Of a stretch of 64,000 nt of DNA, positions 33,922 to 47,150 are shown piece by piece; position 1 is the stretch's first letter, and each line of letters starts with the position of its first letter. Under the pieces are notes generated by a model. That model saw only the letters and a list, made by a program, of their open reading frames with translations, did not search any database and was not told where the DNA came from. Both the position numbers and the translations under genes were made by a program. Origin of the DNA: Papaver somniferum (Eukaryota; Streptophyta; Magnoliopsida; Ranunculales; Papaveraceae); contig NC_039362.1 of assembly GCF_003573695.1 (NCBI RefSeq), forward strand, positions 109,285,120 through 109,349,119, given 5' to 3'.

Positions 33922-35415
33922 ATGGACGAGTCTATCTCTAATAACGTACTTGTTCATAAATTACCAGATGATTTTCAAAGCTTGGATTCACCGGAGAGGA
34001 CTGTCACATATAGGTCAGTATCTAAACATTCTCTTAATGTAAAACCTGTTAAAGTTTGGGAAACACACCTAGAAGAACAGTTGGATGAACTTTCTGATGA
34101 AGGTGATTCAGATATTGCTAGAGATGTTGATGAGGAAGTCTCTGAGTATGTGAAGGTTTTGAATTCGTTAGAAAAGAAGAATGTGACAACTTATCATGTC
34201 ACTCCTCTTCTGACTCCTCTCTGTCGTGAAAACAAGAAATTGAGAAGATGTTACGCAGGTGTTTATGTTTCGAATTGTTCTAACGAATCGATCCTCGGGG
34301 ATTCTGAGGAAAACCTACGTATGAAGTCACTTGAATGTGATAATCTTTATCAAAAGTACTTTTTGTTGGAAGAGAAACTTGCAGAATCTGAAGCAAGTTT
34401 TAACTCTCAGCAAACAAGTTTTGATGACAGAGAAAGCGCTTATCTTGCTCGAGAAAAACGCCTTGAGGATGATTTAGCTGCTGCTCTTGATAAAATCAAG
34501 ATTTTGGAAGATAACTTGAAAAAGTTCAACACTAGTTCAAGCAAATTAACCATTATGCTAGGAGCAAGTAAAAATCATCGTGATACAGGAGGATTGGGCT
34601 ATAAGGGAATAGATGCTCCAAGTATTAGCAAAGAGGTAAAATTTGTCAAGGTTAGCGATTCTTCTCAACAAAAGGTTTCCACTGATGGCAAACGTGAAAT
34701 ACCTTCACCGGCAGTTAAGGTTCAAAAAAGCAAAGTATATCAACCTCCAAAACCAGCACACATGAATCCGGGTAAGAACGTATCTTATATTTGTCATTAT
34801 TGTGGAAACAAAGGTCACCTGGAAAGGAGATGTCGTTTTCGTATAAGGAATGAAAAACTTCATGATATTCTTGTTTGGGTGTCAAAAGAAGTTATTAAAC
34901 CGGGATCATATGTTAAGGCTAACACTCTTGACATTACGGTTTGTAAATGTCCAACCTTTAGGCAAAGGAATCAGTGTTGTGATAGTCCTATATTTGCCTA
35001 TAAACGTCATACGAAGTATTTTCACAATTGTAATGATTATCAAAAGAATAACTTTGTAAAGATGAAGACAAGATCCGATGCTCCCAATTAGAGAAAGACT
35101 AACTTGCAAAAGAATAGTCAATCCAATTCTCTTCCAAGAAATCTTGAAGGGAGTAATGGGAAGAAGGTTCTGGTTGTTCCTAAACACACTCAGAAGTGGG
35201 TAGCAAAGAAATCCAATGATGCTTTGAGTGTGAAAAGGAATGATCTTCCAGAAAATTCCATGACTATGGAGAAGGCAGTATCCATGATGTTGGAACTTAA
35301 CAAGTTTTTTGGAAAAATGGAATTGGATATGAAAGGTTCTAAAAGAGATCTCTTTCATGATAATCCAAAGGTCACTTGTGGTGATCAAGACATTGTTCAC
35401 CCTAACGCAACTTGA
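33922..35415 (+). pseudogene. gag of copy C with one nonsense codon
   Basis: The frame is continuous over 497 codons except for a TAG at 35089-35091, where copy B has TGG. It is therefore the best-preserved gag of the three and shows the family layout. The N-terminal third is acidic, a coiled coil follows at about residues 135-210, the CCHC knuckle is at 34791-34832, and the tail is basic. It has no protease or pol fusion. The role would be particle formation and RNA binding, with enzymes supplied in trans by an autonomous relative. Confidence 0.88.
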
Positions 35416-36310
35416 TTGTGTTGTAAGTGCATCCTCACCAAGGAACGCCCTGTTATGTATACGGTGAGGGAAGCACGAGAATTGGGGCACACATATTATG
35501 TTCGGTAAGGCGGTAGAATTCAATTGGACTTTTCTAAAAAGGTATGTCTATAAACTTGAGCAAGTTTTATGTTTTTATTACTTGTTTGAGTACTTATAAT
35601 GATCCATGTACCTTACTTATCGTTCATTTCTACCTAACTTGATTTGTGTTTAAGGTTCTTAACTGTTTAGGTTTGAAAACATTAGTTCGGGATGTTTGGA
35701 CTTCATGGTACACATACCAAGTATGCATAACATCATTTAAAACCAAAATCTAGGGATTTAAATTCGCAAACCTCGTCTGCATACTGCTCCAGGATACTTG
35801 CCTGTAGACGTCGATATTCGGTAAACTTGTTTTGGCCATCATTTCTTCGTCCGAAATCGGAATGACCTCATTCTTTTTGCATTCTCTTCCTCTTTGATTT
35901 CACTTCAATATGAAGATGATAATTTCTGAATTTGGATGAGTTAAGATTGGTATTAGTCCCGTCTCTTGTTTTGAGTGTTTTTATCCGTTTCGTTGCACTT
36001 GTTCCACTTATCTTGGACTTGGGCACTTGTATTCTTGGAGTACTACTCTTCTAAGCTCACGGTAGCTTTTACAAGAATGTTTTTGGTGAATCACAAAGAA
36101 GGAAGTTCAAGAACGGGCAGTAGTATGCATTACTATGGGATTCTTGAATGTTCACAATCATCTTATGTGAACTGTAGTGCATGGTCGTTAATGACTTTGT
36201 ATGTTCTTCTTTGTTAAGAAAATATTTTTATACGCCTTTGGTAGATATTCTTGGTGTAAATCCGAGCGAAAAAGATTGATTCTACTCTATAAGGACAAAT
36301 CATCTTATAT

Positions 36311-36595
36311 GTGCATTACGAGTATGTCTTGTTGCCTAGGAAACTTCTTATGAGAATTTATTCTTATTTTTGGGAAGGATTACTAGAGTTTGGAATAGCC
36401 TTTATTGTGATTACACATTGCTATGTCCAACGTTTTCATCTTCATGTTTTTAGATTTATTGGTTTAAATTTTAAATTTGTTTGGAAGATGATTTTTGCAG
36501 TATTAATCTTTATGGTTTTATATATTGCAATACTGTTATTCGATTTGTGTGTTTACGTCCGTGAACTTGACCGTACCATATCTTGTCAAAAGTAA
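36311..36595 (+). other. Small hydrophobic ORF in the 3' part of copy C
   Basis: Counterpart of the copy B ORF at 29873-30157, the same length with a few substitutions. See that entry for properties and doubts. Confidence 0.25.
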
Positions 36596-37944
36596 ATTCT
36601 TTCGTATGTCGATATGCATGTATTGATAAAAGAATGAATGGACTTTTGACAAATACAAAAGTTAAGCCTATATTGTCAATTATTGATGGAAGATAGGTTA
36701 AAATCTTTTGTTTGCAAGGATTATGTCTATTGTATGTCATTGCGCAAATAGTGATGGAAAATAGAATGAATCCTTGTGTATTCCGCAGTAATTTATCTTC
36801 CCTGATCCATATTTTATGTATTACTGTGAGGCTCCGTAAAGTGTCTTATGTTGAGCATTAAACAACCAAATTGATTATTTTTGATTAGCTATGTTGTTGT
36901 TTCGTGAGGTACTTTATGTCGAGCATTTTCAACTAAGTTAATCATCTTGTTTGGTTATTTAGTTGTTGCTCCGTAAGTTTTATTATGTCGAGCATGACCA
37001 ATTAAATTGATCACTTTTGTGATTAATTTGGTTGTGTATTTCAATTAGATTAATTATGGGTTCTCTTGTGATTAATCTAATTGTATTTTTTAAGTCTCCA
37101 TAAGTTCACTTATGTTTGAGCATTTGTCGATTAAATTAATCATAGGTTCTCTTGTGGTTAATTTAATTGAACTCTTTGGATTCAAATTCATACTTGTATG
37201 TGATTTTTTATGTCCAAAGAAATCCTTATTTTCTTTCGAAATTAAGGTCGCTCTTGTTGTTCTTTCGGGAATGACATTTTATGGGGGAGAGTTCTTTTTG
37301 AACTTGCGCCTAATTGCCAAATCTTTGTGGGGAGTGCGGCTGTGGAATATTATAGGGGTTATCTTGTATCTTTATAAACTCCTTGATGAATGCATTTTGC
37401 TTCGGCTTTATGATTGCATCTAAAGAACAAGTTGATATTATTGCTTTCTTTTGGTCATGAAATGTCTCTTTCGGAAATGTCATTAGGATCCCGTTCTTGT
37501 ACCTTTGCCAATTTTATTGACAAAAAGGGGGAGAATTAATATGTAGATCACGCTACAAATACATATAGTTTCGGATCATTATGTAAGGGGGAGTGGTTTC
37601 CATGTGAGATGGAGTATTGACTAAGGGGGAGTGATACATATCACCATAGTATTGTTGTTGAAGTTGTGATACAATTGAACTTTGACGTTGTATAATGATA
37701 CTATGACACTGTATAACAATGATTGAGAACTATTGTTTTCTTGTTGTTATAGCTACGGATTTTCAACAATGATTATGCTAAACTTACAACCTTTGGGATC
37801 ATTGGAGTACTTGGAAGTGACGAAGATTTCGAGTAATGTTGAAGACTAGGCATGTGGAATAGGAGCTACAAAAGTTAATTTATTTATTTTTTGTATTCCA
37901 TATGTATTAATGGTTTTGCCACTAAAATTGACAAAGGGGGAGAT

Positions 37945-40304
37945 TGTTATAGAATTGCTCGGTCGAACTCGCATGCGTTGCTATCTCAAGCATGTTTGTC
38001 AATATTAGTGATCAAAACTATAAGTCTTGATTACTATCCTATTAGATCTAAGGTCTTGGATTAGGATAGAAAGTGTAGTTGAGCTCAAGACTCCATGGCA
38101 ATCATCATACAAGACGAAGGACTACTCAAGGAACTAGTGGATCTTCATCGACTAAAAGGTATGTGGAGACTTGAACTTATCTGTCACTCAAAAGTCTATT
38201 TACTCTATCCCCTACTCTTGAGACAAAAGTCGTTTTGATAAATAAACTTTCATTATACACATTTGTTATTTCGAGCCGAGTTTATCTCGCCTATCTATTT
38301 CTCGAAATATGTGTTGGTAAGCTTTCGCTTTAGCCGAATTCATCTTTACCAAATGACGAAAGTCATGTTATGTTTCAATCACTTTGAAAATTGCTCTGAC
38401 GAAAAATGGTCTGTGAATAACGACTATATAACATTCTCTGAGAATGTTTCAATGATTGAAATGAGAGTTTAGATTACATAACCATTGATGGATATAAGCA
38501 TTGTTGTGGAAACAAATATATGCATAAGTCCTATTCCATGAACCAAAGTTTTCTAAACTTTGTTGATCAAGAGAAGTTGGAAGTGGCGAGAGCCAAGTCC
38601 GCGAACTTGCGGAACTTCTCGGACCGAGATTTTGTGTTGGAGTTCGTGTACTCCTTCCATGAGCTTAAGTCCGCGAACCCAGTCCGCGAACTTGAGCAGG
38701 TTATATCTAAAGTCGGTTGTTCTTGAACTAATGTTTAAATAAACTAAGGAATGCTTTTGAAAACCGTGGCTATAAAGTTGATGAACCAATTTGAGTGAAT
38801 CAAACCGATTTTTCTTCAATTGTGTCTTGCGTAGTTACATAAGATTTCCTTGCAATTGAACAACTCTCTAACTAGTTCATTTGAGTCATTTGAACTAGTT
38901 ATGGTGAAGAAGAATAAGGTTGATATGAGAGTAATCATATGGCTAACCATTTGGTTCACTTGTTGAACAAACAAATGTTAATGTTTGGGTACGGTTCATA
39001 AACCCAAAATTGGACATTTCATTTGTGTGTGACAAGCTAAGTTTTCGATCTAACGGTCGAGAAATATTAACTTGAATCTAATCAGGTTTTCATCTAACGG
39101 TGAATATTGAATGCTTTGTTACTAAGCTAACATTGATTGCAAACCCTGATTTGAAAGTGTATATGAGGGAGAACTCTAGCAACTGGGAAACCTAATCCCC
39201 TCACCTTACGTGTTATACTAGTTGCATAGCTAGAGTCGATTCTCCTTTAACCTTTGGTTTCTTCTTCTAAAACCAGATTAACGACTTAAAGACTTCATTG
39301 GGATTGTGAAGCCAGACCGATACTACTTTTCTTGTAGTTGTGTGATCTGATCTTGTTGCTTCTATCGGTACGAGTACAATTGTAATAATTTTCTTGAGAT
39401 TTATATCTCCGATAGGCAAGATAGAAAAGTAATCACAAACACTTAGTCTCATCGTTTGTGATTCCACAATATCTTTTTTCGCTGCGTCGATTAGGATTAT
39501 TGTGAGGTGATTGATAATACTAAGTTGTTCTTTGAGAATATAAGTTTGGTATTATTGATTGGTTCATGTTCACCTTGATTAATCAAAAGACGGAACAAAA
39601 CTCGTAGGTATTTTCGTGGGAGACGGATTTATCTATTATCATAGACTTTTCTGTGTGATACAGATTTGTTTATTAAAGTCTTCGACTTTGGGTCGTAGCA
39701 ACTCTTAGTTGTGGGTGAGATCATCTAAGGGAATCAAGTGCACAGTATCCTGTTGGGATCAGAGGCGCAGGAGCATAACTGTACCTTGGATCAGTGTGAG
39801 ATTGATTGGGGTTCAACTACAGTCCAGACCGAAGTTAATTTGGAGTAGGCTAGTGTCTGTAGCGACTTAATACAGTGTATGTTCAATCTGGACTAGGTCT
39901 TGGGGTTTTTATGCATTTGCGGTTTCCTCGTTAACAAAATTCTAGTGTATGTGTTATTTCTTTTCCGCATTATATTTTGTTATTTAATTGAAATATCACA
40001 GGTTGTGCGTTGTTCAATCAATTAGAATATCCGACCTTTTGGTTGTTGATTTAAATTGATTGACACTTGGATATTGGTCTTTGGTACCATCCAAGTTATC
40101 TCTCTAGTATTTGATAAAGACTCGCAGATTTCTATTTGCTTGAGTATATATCAAATCGAGAGATTGAGATATAAACTCTTTGATATACTTTTCATCTAGA
40201 TTGAGTCTGATTGTCCAGTTGATTCTCTAGAAAGTATATTGGAGTTTGTCCATACAGATTGCTAAGCGAAATATTGGGCGTGGTTGTTCTACCCCACTTT
40301 TTCA
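37945..40304 (+). repeat. LTR3, 3' LTR of copy C
   Basis: It starts TGTTATAGAATTGCTCGG and ends ACCCCACTTTTTCA. The TATA region is altered to TATATGAGGG (about 39162). A short insertion (ACCGATTTTTCTTC near 38804) and other differences set it apart from LTR1 and LTR2. Confidence 0.88.
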
Positions 40305-40763
40305 GTATATTTTGATACTTATAATAATGATTGTTACAAAAACATGATTCAAATAAATGGATTTGGGTAGGTTACTTACCTGCGGAAAACCCGAAATCCC
40401 CAGGATCGATTGATTGCTGTTACGAGCCTCTTCTTTCAGAATCCTTCTTTGTTCTTCAATTGCAGTGAAGTTTTGAATATAATCTACTAGAGAATATACT
40501 ACTTGTTCACACCCTAGTCTCTTAGATAAATAATGGAAGAGAAATACTTTCTATAAACCCTAAGTTTTGTGGAAGTTTCCTTACCTAATAAGAATAACAA
40601 ATATTCTATAAATAGGAAGATCAAAAAATGGAAGTAGCCACCCATAAGGTTCTCTGTAAAAACTTATCTTAACAGATTCAACCATTCTCCCATTATATAC
40701 GGGCATGCAATGGAATTGGCAATGGGTCAAGAAGCGTATCTTACCCGACCGATAATATCAACA
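40305..40763 (-). repeat. Probable 3' LTR of the Copia element, partial
   Basis: On the minus strand a purine tract AAGTGGGAGA (40773-40764) is followed at 40763 by TGTTGATATTATCGG, the standard PPT-to-LTR arrangement of plant Copia elements. The far end of the LTR could not be fixed; it abuts the tandem array at 40304 and may have been cut by it. The matching 5' LTR is not in the window. Confidence 0.55.
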
Positions 40764-41877
40764 TCTCCCACTTGCACACATAAAATATAGTACTCTCATT
40801 ATCACATTACCAAACTCTTCATACTGGATATAGGGTATGTGACCTCATGAGCATTACACAAATGGCAGGAGTACAGTGATTAAGTTTTCGCTAAACTAAC
40901 CAAAGTATATCACTTACTAACTTCTCGTTTTCACCTCAGATAATTTGATTACACCTGATGCAATACTCTTAATCCCTCGTAGAAGCAGTATTATACCCAC
41001 ACATATGAATTGTATTCATGAATTTTGACAGACGAAAAACGCTGGCCAGCGATGAATCACAATTCGTGGTGTATCATCAAAGTTTCTTCCAAGAAATTCA
41101 TATATCGATCCAATTCAACTTAATAGCTTTCCTAGACATGTATCATATTACGGAAATATGCATCGTATAAGAAAACATGCTAAAGTATCATCATTAAGTA
41201 TCATATTCATGACATAAACCTAAGTCAAAGGGGTAAAAGAATTGGATATTAATCCAGTGGCTCACGCAACAATGAAGCAAGGAATCATTCATTGCTCTCA
41301 CATTTGGTCGACTTAGCACATGCAGTATGTGTATGCTATGATGCTCTCCCACTTAAGTGGGCATGTCTTATGTTAAAAAACATACACCATACAGATCTTA
41401 GTCTAGTCGATAAAAAGCGCCTAACCTGAATTTCTAAACCTAGTCATACACAGACTGTTCAGAAAATCACATCTGGCTTTATAACATGCTTCATTAAGTG
41501 GTGGTCAAACTTAATAATTGATCTCTTTGAGATCTCATTTTAGACATACTAAGGTGACTTATACAATTTAAAAAAGAATCAAAATACTGTTACACAAACA
41601 GGTAGTTTTTGAAATACAAATTCCCAAAAACTTCTTTTCTCTTATGTCATATTGCTCGCTATACTAAGCGCCAAGGCGAATCACCTGTGCGAGTAGGACG
41701 ATTCTTTCATGCAGACAACTTCAACACACATGTACACATGAATAGTATATATGAATTCTACAAAACACATTTAATCAAGAAACAATCAATACTCATTCAT
41801 TTATTCAAAAATAATAATAATATCGTCAAACAATAGTAAAAATGTTATACATATCAAATCCTAGTCAATCCAATGTT
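40764..41877 (-). other. Copia 3' non-coding region
   Basis: About 1.1 kb between the end of the Copia pol frame and the purine tract. No ORF with a recognisable domain. A palindromic CCCACTTAAGTGGG lies at about 41348. Confidence 0.5.
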
Positions 41878-43600
41878 CTATACATGAGATTGGAAAACGA
41901 CTCTTGGCATTGGCTTGGTCAAAGGGTCATCCAACATCTTAGTCGTGGAGATATGTCTAAGAACAACCTTTCTTTGTGCAACTATATTACACATGAAATG
42001 GAATCGCCTACCAATATGTTTGATTTTTCCATGGTATTTGGGATCCTTCACATATGCAAGTGATGATGTGCTATCACTATGAAGCACCACTGCATCCTTT
42101 GCATTTTCTGAGACACCAAGACTCTTAAGAATTCTCCTTAACCATACAGCTTCTTGGACAGCTGTTGAAAGTACAACATGCTCTATTTCTATAGTGAAAA
42201 GGGAAACACACTTCTGTTTATTACTACACCAAGTGGTTGCACAACCTCCTAGTTTAAAAACATAACCTGAAGTAAAATTGTACTCATCTTTATTGTTGCC
42301 CCAATCGGCATTGCTAAATCCCTTAAGTCTTATATCATCACCATGGTAACAAAGAGGAAGATCAGCAGTCCATTTGAGATAACGGAATATCCTTTTGACC
42401 GCTTTCCGATGAACCAGTCCAGGGTTACTTTGGTAACGGCTTACCATACCCACTGCGAAACTTATGTTAGGTCTAGTACACAACATAGCATACATTAGAC
42501 TCCCAATTGTAGATGCATAAGGTACTTTGGACATATAATTCTTTTCTTCTTCATTCTTTGGGCATTGATCTTTACTCAGGACCAAAGTTTTATCCATAGG
42601 AGTGTCAATTGTTTTGCAATCATGCATTTGAAAACGTTCAAGAATCTTCTTTATGTAAATCTCTTGAGACAAACTAAGAATATTTCTGGAGCGATCTTGT
42701 GTGATCTTAACACCTAATACATAATTAACTTCATCCATGTCCATCACTTCAAAATTAGAGGACAGCCACTTCTTAGTGACGACAATACCTTCAAGATTAT
42801 TACCAGCTAATCGAATATCATCGACATACAATGCTAGGATAAGAATACTTTCCTTGGATCGTTTAATGTACACACAATGGTCTTCCCCAATCATCTCATA
42901 ACCAGTGGAGGTGATAGATTGATGGAAAAACATATACCATTGTTTTGACAATTGCTTAAGGCCATAAATAGAACGTTTGAGACGACAAACTTTACGCTCT
43001 TGTCCCTTGATCTCAAAACCCGTTGGTTGAGACATGTAAATATCTTCGTCCAGTTCTCCATTGAGAAATGAAGTTTTAACATCCATTTGGTATAATTCTA
43101 AATCCAAATGTGCAACTATAGCAAGCATGAGGCGAATTGAGGCAAATCTCACCACATGGGAAAAAGTTTCCTCATAGTCAATATCCTCTTGTTAGGTATA
43201 TCCCTTCGCTACTAGGCGAGCCTTGTATTTATCAATTGAACCATCTGCCATGCGTTTAATTTTAAAGCCCCATTTGTTTCTAATAGTCTTTCGCCCAGGT
43301 GGAAGGTCAACAAAATCCCAAACATCATTGTCTTTCATTGATTTTATTTCATTCTGCATGCCAACAATCCATTTGCCGCTAGCAGGTGATGAAACCGATT
43401 ATTTGTAAGAAGCAGGTTCATCCTCAATACTCGCGGCACACATTAATATTACCCCTTCAATATCAAAACGACGACGGGGTACTTTTTGACGCTTGCTTCT
43501 GCGTGTTTCAAGGTCTTGGGGCTCTAGTGGTACACTCCCAATAGGATGAAGATCACTCCCACTATCTTCAACGAGTATAGGTTGAGAAACTAATTCCCTA
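41878..43600 (-). pseudogene. Copia reverse transcriptase and RNase H, with stops
   Basis: The open part (43155-41878, 425 residues) starts within the RT palm and includes DVKTSFLNGELDEDIYM, the catalytic YVDD box (ALYVDDIRLAG) and the RNase H region (GFSNADWGNNKDEYNFTSGY). It ends near a KMLDDPLTKPMP motif. Upstream the same domain continues through GKWIVGMQNEIKSMKDNDVW and KNKWGF-like sequence to KARLVAKGYT, followed by a stop (TAA, near 43193) where a Gln is expected. Another stop lies near 43400. The enzyme would copy element RNA into DNA, but this copy is dead. Confidence 0.85.
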
Positions 43601-43635
43601 CTCTCTCTAGAAGATGGAAAGATGTCAACATTCTC

Positions 43636-44602
43636 TTATATTTCAAAGAGCTCTAAATCCTTGTTAATGTCACTGATGCGAGGAATATCATCTTCAATGA
43701 AAACAATATCTCTGGACTCTACTTCAGTCATTCCTCCACTTGGATGTTCACCATACATCACATAACCTTTTGAGAAATCATAATACGTTATAAAGACAAC
43801 CTTTCTTGCTCTAGGTCTTAGTTTCTCATACGCATGAGAAGTGTTGTGAACAAATCCATCTGGACCCCATGGGAAGAAATTCCCTAAATTGGGTTTTTCG
43901 CATTTCCAATGTTCATATGGTGTAGTAGGAACTGAATGTGACGGAACACGGTTTAGAATATAGGCCGAAGTCATAATAGCATCCCCCAGAAATATATTGG
44001 GAGGTTGGCTTGTGTTATCATTGATCTGACCATATCCAATAATGTTCTTTCCTTCTCTCTATAACACCATTTTGCTGCGGAGTATTTTGTCTCACAAATA
44101 CTTTGAACATATCAGATAAGTATTCGCGTCCATGGTCAGTATGGAGAGTCTTCAAACTATTCCCAGTTTGATTCTCAACTTCTGTTACAAAGTGCTTGAA
44201 ACAATCCAAGGATTGTAGAGATGAGCGATAAAATATACATAACCAAATCGCGTATAATCATCAATAAATGTAAGAAAATAGGAATAACCATGCCTAGCTT
44301 TAACATTTATAGTTCCACAAATGTATGAATGTACCAACTCAAGAGGTTGAGTATCCCGTTTCGCCTTACCAAAAGGCTTTATACAAGCTTTGCGTTCTAG
44401 ACAAGGTTCACAAATGGGTAAGGAAACTTTAGCGAGTCAGCCAAAATGGCCTTCTCGAGCTAACCATGTCATCCTATCTTTCCTAATGTGGCCAGTCTAG
44501 CATGCCAAGTCATACAATCAACAACAACTAGCATTAGTTACTAAAATGCCAGAATAAAAAGAATTAAACAAATCTAATTTAAAAAAGTTATTACTTAAAT
44601 AA
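43636..44602 (-). pseudogene. Copia integrase with stops and frame changes
   Basis: From right to left: a pre-integrase zone with TGHIRKDRMTWLAREGHFG, a CEPCLERKACIKPFGKAKR zinc-binding-type segment, LELVHSYICG and FLTFIDDYTRFGYVYF of the catalytic core. Next come TLHTDHGREYLSD with the second catalytic Asp, and TPQQNGVIERR. The segment 43974-43636 holds the C-terminal part (TSAYILNRVPS, YEHWKCEKPN). Several stops and at least one frame change break it. Confidence 0.83.
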
Positions 44603-44607
44603 CCATG

Positions 44608-47150
44608 TGTTTATGGGTGAAAACTGTTTCTGCTGGTTTTGGTAAATTTGGGTGTGTGGATGAGAAACGAATCTAAACCCTAAACAAATGCACTGCACGA
44701 GAGTGATTTTGATTCGAGAGATCAATCTATACAATTCTGGCCTAAACCAAGAAATGGTCGTTCCAGACTTGCTTCGGTCACGAAGTGAAGGAGATGGGGT
44801 TGATTTTAGGGAGGGAAGCGAAGAAGGTGTTGAGATTGTGAAGGTGTTGGTTGTTTATGACTTGCATCAGAATGATAAACTGGCTTGCACAAATGTAAGC
44901 TATCAGTTCTGGGTGTTTTCATAATACTAAGACAACACTTGGTTTTTTCCCGTCTGTGTTGGAAATAGGTGAAGGACCTATTTATACAAGTCATTGAACG
45001 CAACCCTCGTCTCTCGTAGGAGGTGGAGAAAGTTGAGTGATGGAGTAGTGGGGTCGTGTAGGTGGTTACACGATCACGTCTTGGCCCACTTCCCTCATCC
45101 TCCTAACCGTCCATGCCTCCTGACACGTTCTTGTAAATGGGCGCGTTGCACGCCGCACGCTGTAAACTGCCAGACCAATACCCCAGTAAGTATCCCCAGT
45201 TTGTGACATGTTTGATATTTCGAGTGAGTGGGTCGAGTCGTGGAACCCGCTGCAGGAAATAGCACGTGGTACTATTCGGTTAAATAACTAAGTTATTTAT
45301 GAAATTGATATTCATGAAATATCGTGTATGCTCGATGCATGTAATGCATTGAAAACAATCAATATGTATGAAGCATCGCTGTTTTAAAGCTTAATGGAGT
45401 AAGTCGCGGATTAAGTGTCTTAAAATAGCAGCATGTTCAAACATCTTCAAGGGATCGTTCGAATGCCGCATGGGCGGGCCATCCCTTGGCGGATCAGTCC
45501 CTATGGTAGAGTGACGGACGGTTATCACCAAGGTGCCTCATTGGCTGTTTAACTCTTAGCCTAGGATGTATGACCAAGCTGGCAAAGTTGGATGGACGAG
45601 ATGATCTTCGGCACATATTTGCGACCGTTGATGGATTTTTAGGGTTTTAAAGAGGTGCGCAAACATCACTCTTTAGCTTGACCTAAATCAAGCATGGACA
45701 ACGCTTTTGGTGGGACTGACTGGGCATGCGTGTAGAGGGCCTGACGATGTGCATGTCCGTACCACTTTGTCTCATGAAGGTGCGATCTAGGCCACTCAAG
45801 TCGACTGGCAAAGATGAGTGTCCGTGATCTATTTGCGATAGAAATCCTTTGCCGCAAAGGATTTGGGAACCGCGTGATATTCCTCATTTGGGCGTGCGTT
45901 TCGAGGCACTCGGCCATGGTTGGCCGATTGGTCACACGCATAGGTGGGCCCACGGTGATCACGTTGATACTCTTGGTACCTCTTAAGTCTATATCTACAC
46001 CCTCCGTTTAGGCTGGCGAAGATGGATGGACGCGATCGAACTGCGGCAGTTATGCAACGCCGAAAACCCTAATTAGGGTTTTAAAACGGTCACGTACGCG
46101 TGACTTTGGCTAAGCGGTTTGGAAGGCTATGCTCCTCCTTTGGGGAGACCGACCGTGTGGGGACCATGTTGGGACGACGGTGAACATATGTATACCTGTC
46201 CGATGGTCCTAGGCGCGATCAAAGCCATCCAAATATGTCGGCAAAGTTGGATGGTTGTGATCGATCCACGACCCTTTAAGCATCATGCCAGCCTTACTTC
46301 GATCAAGCGTTTTCTGCTCTATCGCTAGGCCGTGAGAGAGTCGATCGGGTAGGTGAAGAGTGGGCCCGCTAATTTGTGTATTAACACTTCACCGATCAAT
46401 TGCGGAACGATCCAAGCCATCCAACTAGGCTGACGAAGTTGGACGGTCGCGATGTTTTTTGAGACTGTCTTTGGCAGTCTTTGTTCATGCGAGCCACTAC
46501 AAGGAAAAACGAACCAGCTCAACCACCCTACTTCAGGGCTGGCGTTCGATGGGTGTTTGGGAGTATAACATGTGTTCGACCGGCCAGGGAAAAAACGGGC
46601 CGGCTGGTGGTCATTACGGTGATCGCCTGCTCCTGCTAGGGTTTGTCTAGGCTGGTTAAATTGCGCGGCCAACTTGTGTGGTCGCGATCGTTTCTGAGAC
46701 TGATATGGACAGTCCAGATTTTCCTTAAGGAAAATAAATGCGTTCGATCGAGCTGAAAGTGCATCTATTCGAAATTCTCTTTGTCAGAGAGTACCCTGTA
46801 CAAGTATTTCGTGCATGTCTCAAAATTGGCACTTGGAGATTCATGTTACTCTGCTGAGAGTGAACACTCAGTCGTCATGTCATGCCAATAATGAGAGCTT
46901 GGCTAGGAACAACAGAGTAAACACTAGGCTAACCGTGCATTAATTAATAATGCTAAAAATTCACAGAATATTTGGGATTGTTGCTACATGCACCATTCTG
47001 GGTGAATTTTGTGTATTTATTGAATTGTTTCGAATAAATAAAGTGAAGAGGTAATCCTCACTTGTTAAACGACTTTACCCGTTACAAGATGTCAGCACAT
47101 TAAATACTGGTTTTACAATTTTAGCCCTGAACTAAAATCCACCATCAACA
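44608..47150 (-). repeat. 3' LTR of the nested Gypsy element
   Basis: 2543 bp, GC-richer than its surroundings. A TATA box (TATAAATAGG on the minus strand) is at 44986-44977. It holds six diverged copies of a phrase around GCTGGCAAAGTTGGATGG, spaced about 190-227 bp (45577, 45804, 46011, 46237, 46425, 46648). A 20 bp perfect palindrome AAAACCCTAATTAGGGTTTT lies at 46063-46082. Unlike its partner it carries no RT patch. Confidence 0.88.

Larger units (their letters stand above)
25038..40304 (+). mobile_element. Tandem array of two gag-only retrotransposons sharing the middle LTR (copies B and C)
   Basis: Order: LTR1 25038-27387, internal B, LTR2 31507-33857, internal C, LTR3 37945-40304, all plus strand. 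Each internal region has its own primer site, gag and purine tract, and B and C are nearly identical throughout, so they are recent relatives. Such LTR-internal-LTR-internal-LTR arrays are normally produced by unequal recombination between LTRs of the same insertion. The bases outside the array are GTACC on the left and GTATA on the right; only three of five match, so a target duplication is not proven. Neither copy encodes pol. Confidence 0.9.

Noticed and set aside
45666..46672. Several 65-115 codon ORFs in the Gypsy LTRs (and 52343-53355)
   Set aside because: They lie in the GC-richer LTR on both strands, overlap one another, and show no domain; both LTRs carry them because LTRs are copies.
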